In this document: positions 60,601 through 64,000 of the stretch, piece after piece
Numbering within the stretch: the stretch's first letter is position 1
Layout: each line of letters begins with the position of its first letter
Assembly (NCBI GenBank): GCA_963995525.1
Contig: OZ023217.1
Span: 23,109,581 to 23,173,580, forward strand
Direction of reading: 5' to 3'
DNA: 64,000 nt
Source: Escarpia spicata
Taxonomy: Eukaryota > Annelida > Polychaeta > Sabellida > Siboglinidae
The notes under the pieces: generated by a model
What the model was told of the DNA's origin: nothing
Database searches by the model: none
The model's input: only the letters and a program-made list of their open reading frames with translations
Position numbers and translations under genes: made by a program

Positions 60601-63537
60601 GTGTCGTACAACACATCAATACTGATGTGATGTACAATACATCAATACTGATGTGATGTACAACACATCAGTACTGATGTGATGTACAATACATCAGTAC
60701 TGATGTGATGTACAACACATCAATACTGATGTGATGTACAATACATCAGTACTGATGTGATGTACAACACATCAATACTGATGTGATGTACAACACATCA
60801 ATACTGATGTGATGTACAACACATCAGTACTGATGTGATGTACAACACATCAATACTGATGTGATGTACAATACATCAGTACTGATGTGATGTACAATAC
60901 ATCAATACTGATGTGATGTACAATACATCAGTACTGATGTGATGTACAACACATCAATACTGATGTGATGTACAATACATCAGTACTGATGTGATGTACA
61001 ATACATCAATACTGATGTGATGTACAACACATCAGTACTGATGTGATGTACAATACATCAATACTGATGTGATGTACAACACATCAATACTGATGTGATG
61101 TACAATACATCAATACTGATGTGATGTACAACACATCAATACTGATGTGATGTACAACACATCAGTACTGATGTGATGTACAATACATCAGTACTGATGT
61201 GATGTACAATACATCAGTACTGATGTGATTGTACATCACATCAGTACTGATGTGATGTACAATACATCAGTACTGATGTGATGTACAATACACCAATACT
61301 GATGTGATGTACAACACATCAGTACTGATGTGATGTACAACACATCAGTACTGATGTGATGTACAATCACAATCTAGGTTGCTCTTCGTCAGGAAGTTGA
61401 CATATGTTAATGTTTTGTTGGCAGATATTGTGCATGTTTATCCGAGTGTGGCAGCTTGTGCTCTCTTTCATGCTTGTGTTTGCTGGGGAGGAAATGTAAG
61501 TATACTTGACAAAAACTGTCAAAAGGCAAGCTCATCTTCTTGTGATGAATGGCCAAGAATACATAAACAATCACGTCAAACAGGACAAATCCCCGCAACA
61601 GCATTTCTGCTGAACAATAAACTCTTTCCGTGCGCGCCTTGTACCTCGGTAGCTCCAAAATTAACACCAAGAGATTTTAGCACTCTTTTTTATCCTCAGC
61701 TATGTGTATGTAGAATATGCCTTTAGAATCGCACTAATTTTCATGAAAGATCGTTTAATGACTACTGTGTACTGTTGTCTTACTGTCCAGTGGCACTACA
61801 ATTTCACTCTGGGATTAATAAAGTATATTTGATTTGATCTGACTGATTGATTGATATCGTGAACAATGTTGATCTGCTCCAACCTGTTGGACTAGTTCTT
61901 TGACGAAAGAGGTTCTGTCGTCATTCATGCCATCAAGGACGGATGCCAACTTGTCATCGTCCACCTCATCTCTGAATACAACAACATGACATCAGTGAGA
62001 GGCAGAAACCATCAAACCAACTGATCAGCTACAAGTCAAACAATCCCATTCAAACCTTCTAAAGGCAACACAGATGAGCGAAACATGTATGCGTAATGTG
62101 ACGGGTGTGGCTTTTAGCGTGTCCGATTTACTAATTGGTGACTGTGCTTTCTCACAGGCGCAGCTTACACACTGTTTCAACATGTCGAAAATGTTAACTT
62201 TTTATGGTGCACTGTCCTTGTATTTCCTAATTTGATCCATATTTTCCATTTGCATTTACCCCAACATGACGCCATGATTGGCTTGATCAATAATGATACA
62301 GTGTAATAATATGAAGGTTTTCATTGGCCAGTAGCTATCAGAAGTGGCCAATCAGATGTTTGCTCTCTTCCTGCTGTTTTTGACTTTACGTAAAATGTCA
62401 TGATCTCGGGGAGATAAATCACGGAATGATGGGAATAAAAATAATCGAAAACGATCGATCACATAAGATTGTGACCGATTCACTGAAGGAAAGCATGAAT
62501 CGATCAATTGTTGATGAAACCAATTAATCGGAACAACATTACAAAACATAAACAAAAGACAAGTGACATCTTACTGTAGCTGGGCCTTTCTGGCTGACAT
62601 GTCTCTCTGTGTCACCTGTTCCTGTACTCTTCTCGCAAAGAGCTCATTGTCTGATAACATCTGCTGAATATTTCCTGCAAACATTAACACTAAAGTCACT
62701 GTCACTCTCCAGCTAATTATACCTGTGCTGAAATATCACAATGCAGTCAAACTGCGTCATAGCAAATGTACTGATCAGTTTATCAACTCGTGTTTTGCTA
62801 TTTTACTATAAACATCTGTGTACTTCTTTTTAATGTACTAACGTTTTCCATCTCTTTTGGTTATATTTACTTCTCGCAGCAATCTGTTGGTTGTAGTTGG
62901 ATACTCTTGCTACAACTCAAATGCTGTGATACTAAGGGATAATCTCAGACCATCGGTGTCTGATATCAGAAGAAATAGCTTCCATCCGGCCTCTGTGCCC
63001 CACGCCCCCAGATGAACGTTTGTGAACAGTGATATGATGATATCAATATACTAACATTATCGGTCTGAAGCACAAAATATTTATATCTAATTCCAGACGA
63101 AACTGTCTCTGGCTCCCTACCCCCAATGCCAGACGAAACTGTCTGTGGCCCCCTACCCCAATGCCAGACGAAACTGTCTGGTTACCTACCCCAATGCCAA
63201 ACGAAACTGTCTGTGGCCCCCTACCCCAATGCCAGACGAAACTGTCTCTGGCCCCCTACCCCCAATGCCAGACGAAACTGTCTGTGGTCCCCTACCCCAA
63301 TGCCAGACGAAACTGTCTGTGGCCCCCTACCTCAATGACAGATGAAACTGTCTCTGGCCCCCTACCCCCAATGCCAGACAAAACGTAGGAGATCTGCCAG
63401 GGGAAGTGTACGTAGTCACACCCCTGGTTTGCGAGGATGACATAGCTTAGCGTAGCGAGGACTTACGGAGGACGTCTTTCGTGCGGAGGTTCGCCTCCTC
63501 CTCCTGTCTCACCAACATCCACTGCTCTTCTTTCATC
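48625..63537 (-). CDS. LRSAM1: E3 ubiquitin ligase LRSAM1, C-terminal part
   Basis: RING ligase acting on the ESCRT-I protein TSG101 and in antibacterial autophagy in mammals. Ten minus-strand exons: 63537-63467, 62674-62575, 61971-61884, 59996-59841, 58125-58030, 56917-56819, 54205-54074, 53481-53365, 51394-51242 and 48759-48625. All are GT-AG and in phase, giving about 382 residues of a roughly 700-residue protein. The first five are coiled coil (RQEEEANLRTKDVL; LMRQKDVKHSRLSRQIELVE). Then DYWLVQYQRLMDRKP, a family signature, then a SAM domain (SVIDILEKAG, HIPRFARNKISIETL, MGVHELGLRRAIL). Next comes a Pro-rich linker with one PSAP (TSG101-binding type), and a RING: CVVC, NCGHVCCC, CAEPL, CPLC. 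The N-terminal leucine-rich repeats lie off the right edge. Several introns are filled with minisatellites. Confidence 0.94.
48760..50565. repeat. 30-bp minisatellite, 1.8 kb, in the last LRSAM1 intron
   Basis: About 60 units of roughly 30 bp: gagacacagcaacaacaaca, then cagacggcat. Because 30 is a multiple of three, long Cys/Val/Leu-rich (minus) and Asn/Asp/His-rich (plus) open frames appear; they are artefacts. A segment of about 390 bp is duplicated with an offset of 368 bp (near 49700-50090 and 50068-50458). The left edge meets the acceptor of the RING exon at 48760. Confidence 0.96.
51850..52250 (+). mobile_element. Degraded LINE C-terminal fragment
   Basis: The plus frame reads SRLKWAGHVERMGEWLAKKA, then GIGRRGRPRL. 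Past an in-frame stop it continues WEDCVKRDLEGLGEE, RMRAKDRGE, RQLVGRAVQDQ, with Trp codons changed to stops. This is the typical C-terminus of RTE/Jockey-like ORF2 proteins. Dead copy in an LRSAM1 intron, antisense to the gene. Confidence 0.75.
53788..53997. mobile_element. 210-bp palindromic foldback element
   Basis: Arms 53788-53892 and 53893-53997 are imperfect inverted copies with almost no spacer: caagaatcattag..agaatg, ctctgtcagataagg and gcatttttcaag recur inverted. It lies in the LRSAM1 intron between the two SAM-domain exons. A hairpin MITE or palindromic duplication. Confidence 0.75.
54210..55748. repeat. 29-bp minisatellite, 1.5 kb, next to the SAM exon
   Basis: About 52 near-identical units: acaaacacaaccactgtaga, then cccaagcag. 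The minus strand is open in all three frames because a 29-bp unit without stops cycles through every frame; the long Val/Cys/Leu/Trp open frames are artefacts. A unit end resumes at 56494-56512 after a MITE. The left edge touches the acceptor of the exon starting at 54205. Confidence 0.98.
55749..56493. mobile_element. hAT-type MITE with perfect 8-bp target duplication
   Basis: Terminal inverted repeats cagcggttcttaacc (left) and ggttaagaaccgctg (right), 15 bp and perfect, in the CAGnGGTTCTnAACC style of hAT elements. ccgtagac at 55741-55748 and 56494-56501 is the exact 8-bp duplication. 745 bp, sub-terminal gcgacccaaattc / aattttgggtcgc also inverted. No transposase. It sits inside the edge of the 29-bp minisatellite. 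Confidence 0.9.
56961..57270 (-). mobile_element. SINE-A inverted, near full-length copy
   Basis: From aggtaagttcttatacagcg through ctccctggcagacttgttca to ttgaaccgggaatctctcga, then ctgagagtctgatgctctgg, it mirrors the copy at 12951-13282, with the B-box region degraded (tttgaaccggga). In an LRSAM1 intron. Confidence 0.82.
57695..57745. repeat. CA/CGCA microsatellite
   Basis: Mixed acac and cgcacgca repeats followed by atatatat. Confidence 0.85.
58270..59545 (+). mobile_element. 5'-truncated CR1/L2-group LINE
   Basis: 58290-58817 encodes reverse transcriptase motifs: VYVYLDFQKAFNKVPHQRLL, SGVPQGSVLGPILFLVYIND, IADDTKVF (catalytic box present as ADD). A 1-base shift near 58803 breaks the frame, which resumes as GGTVLSTTVKEKDLGLTVST, LEYCIQAWRPY, RVQRRAAKMIPKLRDLSYEI, LTTLETRRLRGDQIEVFKI. 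A second shift near 59270 leads to KEQCRLDIRKFSFSQRTVNE and a final stop. No endonuclease part. It lies in an LRSAM1 intron, antisense to the gene. Relatively well preserved, so a fairly young insertion. Confidence 0.88.
60600..61366. repeat. 26-bp palindromic minisatellite
   Basis: About 29 units of 26 bp: acatcagtactgatgtgatg, then tacaac/tacaat. The core acatcagtactgatgt is a perfect 16-bp palindrome; a variant with 'caata' is imperfect. Near 61227-61250 one irregular unit makes a longer palindrome (tcacatcagtactgatgtga). In an LRSAM1 intron. Confidence 0.96.
63090..63386 (+). repeat. 35-bp minisatellite
   Basis: About eight units of 35 bp: ccagacgaaactgtctgtgg, then ccccctaccccaatg. It lies in an LRSAM1 intron, about 80 bp beyond the donor of the 63467 exon. 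Confidence 0.93.
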
Positions 63538-63540
63538 CTG

Positions 63541-64000
63541 CAACACACACCTTGGTAGTACGACCACACCTCTGTAGTATGACCATACCTCTATAATAAG
63601 ACCACATGTCTGTGATACAACCGTACCTCTCTGAACCAAGCACACCTCTGTTATATGACCACAAATCTGTAATATGACCACACCTTTGTGATATTAATAT
63701 ACATCTGTAATACGACCACACCTCTGATACAACCATACATATTTGAAACAACCACACCTCTGTAATACGACCACACATATGTAATACGAAAATAGTAGTG
63801 TGACAGTACAACACCTGTGTAATATGACCTTATATCTGTTATGACACCTCTGTAAAATTCACACCTCTGTGATGCGACCACACTTGTGTGATATGCACAT
63901 ACACCTGTAATATTCAGAAAAACCTATGTAATACAACACCATCTCTGCAAAAGACACATCTCTGTAATAATCATACCCCAACAATACACTCATGTCAGTA
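63541..64000. repeat. Degenerate ~18-bp repeat at an LRSAM1 acceptor
   Basis: Diverged units of the type cctctgtaatacgaccacac run from the splice acceptor of the exon at 63537 to the window edge. On the minus strand each unit reads tattacagaggtgtgg, pyrimidine-poor but with a repeated acag. Confidence 0.8.

Noticed and set aside
60600..61366. Regular palindromic repeats resembling a CRISPR array
   Set aside because: No unique spacers, since the 26-bp unit is contiguous, and the locus is an intron of an animal gene with no cas genes.

Overview
This window is animal nuclear DNA. It has widely spaced genes with short coding exons, GT-AG introns, LINE remnants, tRNA-headed SINEs, MITE-like elements and many minisatellites. 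The gene set, the L2/CR1-type LINEs and the A+T-rich background suggest an invertebrate, perhaps a lophotrochozoan such as a mollusc. That placement is an inference. No bacterial, viral or CRISPR feature was seen.

Four conserved genes can be assembled exon by exon, with splice phases that close exactly. (1) PIN1, plus strand, 3 coding exons, 10567-15891: phospho-Ser/Thr-Pro prolyl isomerase. (2) CSNK2B, minus strand, 6 coding exons, 32094-26120: casein kinase II regulatory beta subunit. (3) POLE3/CHRAC17, plus strand, 4 coding exons, 40441-43527: histone-fold subunit of DNA polymerase epsilon and of the CHRAC/ISWI remodelling complex. (4) LRSAM1, minus strand, the 10 C-terminal coding exons, 63537-48625: E3 ubiquitin ligase with coiled coils, SAM domain, PSAP motif and RING. 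Its N-terminal leucine-rich-repeat part lies beyond the right edge. POLE3 and LRSAM1 converge tail to tail; CSNK2B and POLE3 diverge. They are general housekeeping genes and nothing suggests that they form one pathway.

Layout: 1-1735 minisatellites around a LINE tail; 1736-10566 gene-poor, with microsatellites and a degraded LINE; 10567-15891 PIN1, whose first intron holds a 1.3-kb terminal-inverted-repeat element and a SINE; 15892-24600 repeat-rich, including a giant palindrome with tRNA-like segments that is split by an L2-type LINE; 24600-32094 CSNK2B with LINE and SINE remnants in its introns; 32095-40440 repeat-rich, with a hAT-like element, a putative inverted-repeat element, a complete TTAA-target element, a SINE and a 38-bp minisatellite; 40441-43527 POLE3; 43528-48624 intergenic; 48625-64000 LRSAM1, whose introns hold several large minisatellites, a hAT MITE and a LINE.

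The most unusual pattern is that several minisatellites run directly up to a 3' splice site and supply its pyrimidine tract. This holds for three LRSAM1 exons and one POLE3 exon. A second notable item is a family of TTAA-target elements with a shared small open frame that vaguely resembles a THAP zinc finger; one member is a palindrome whose arms carry tRNA-like segments.
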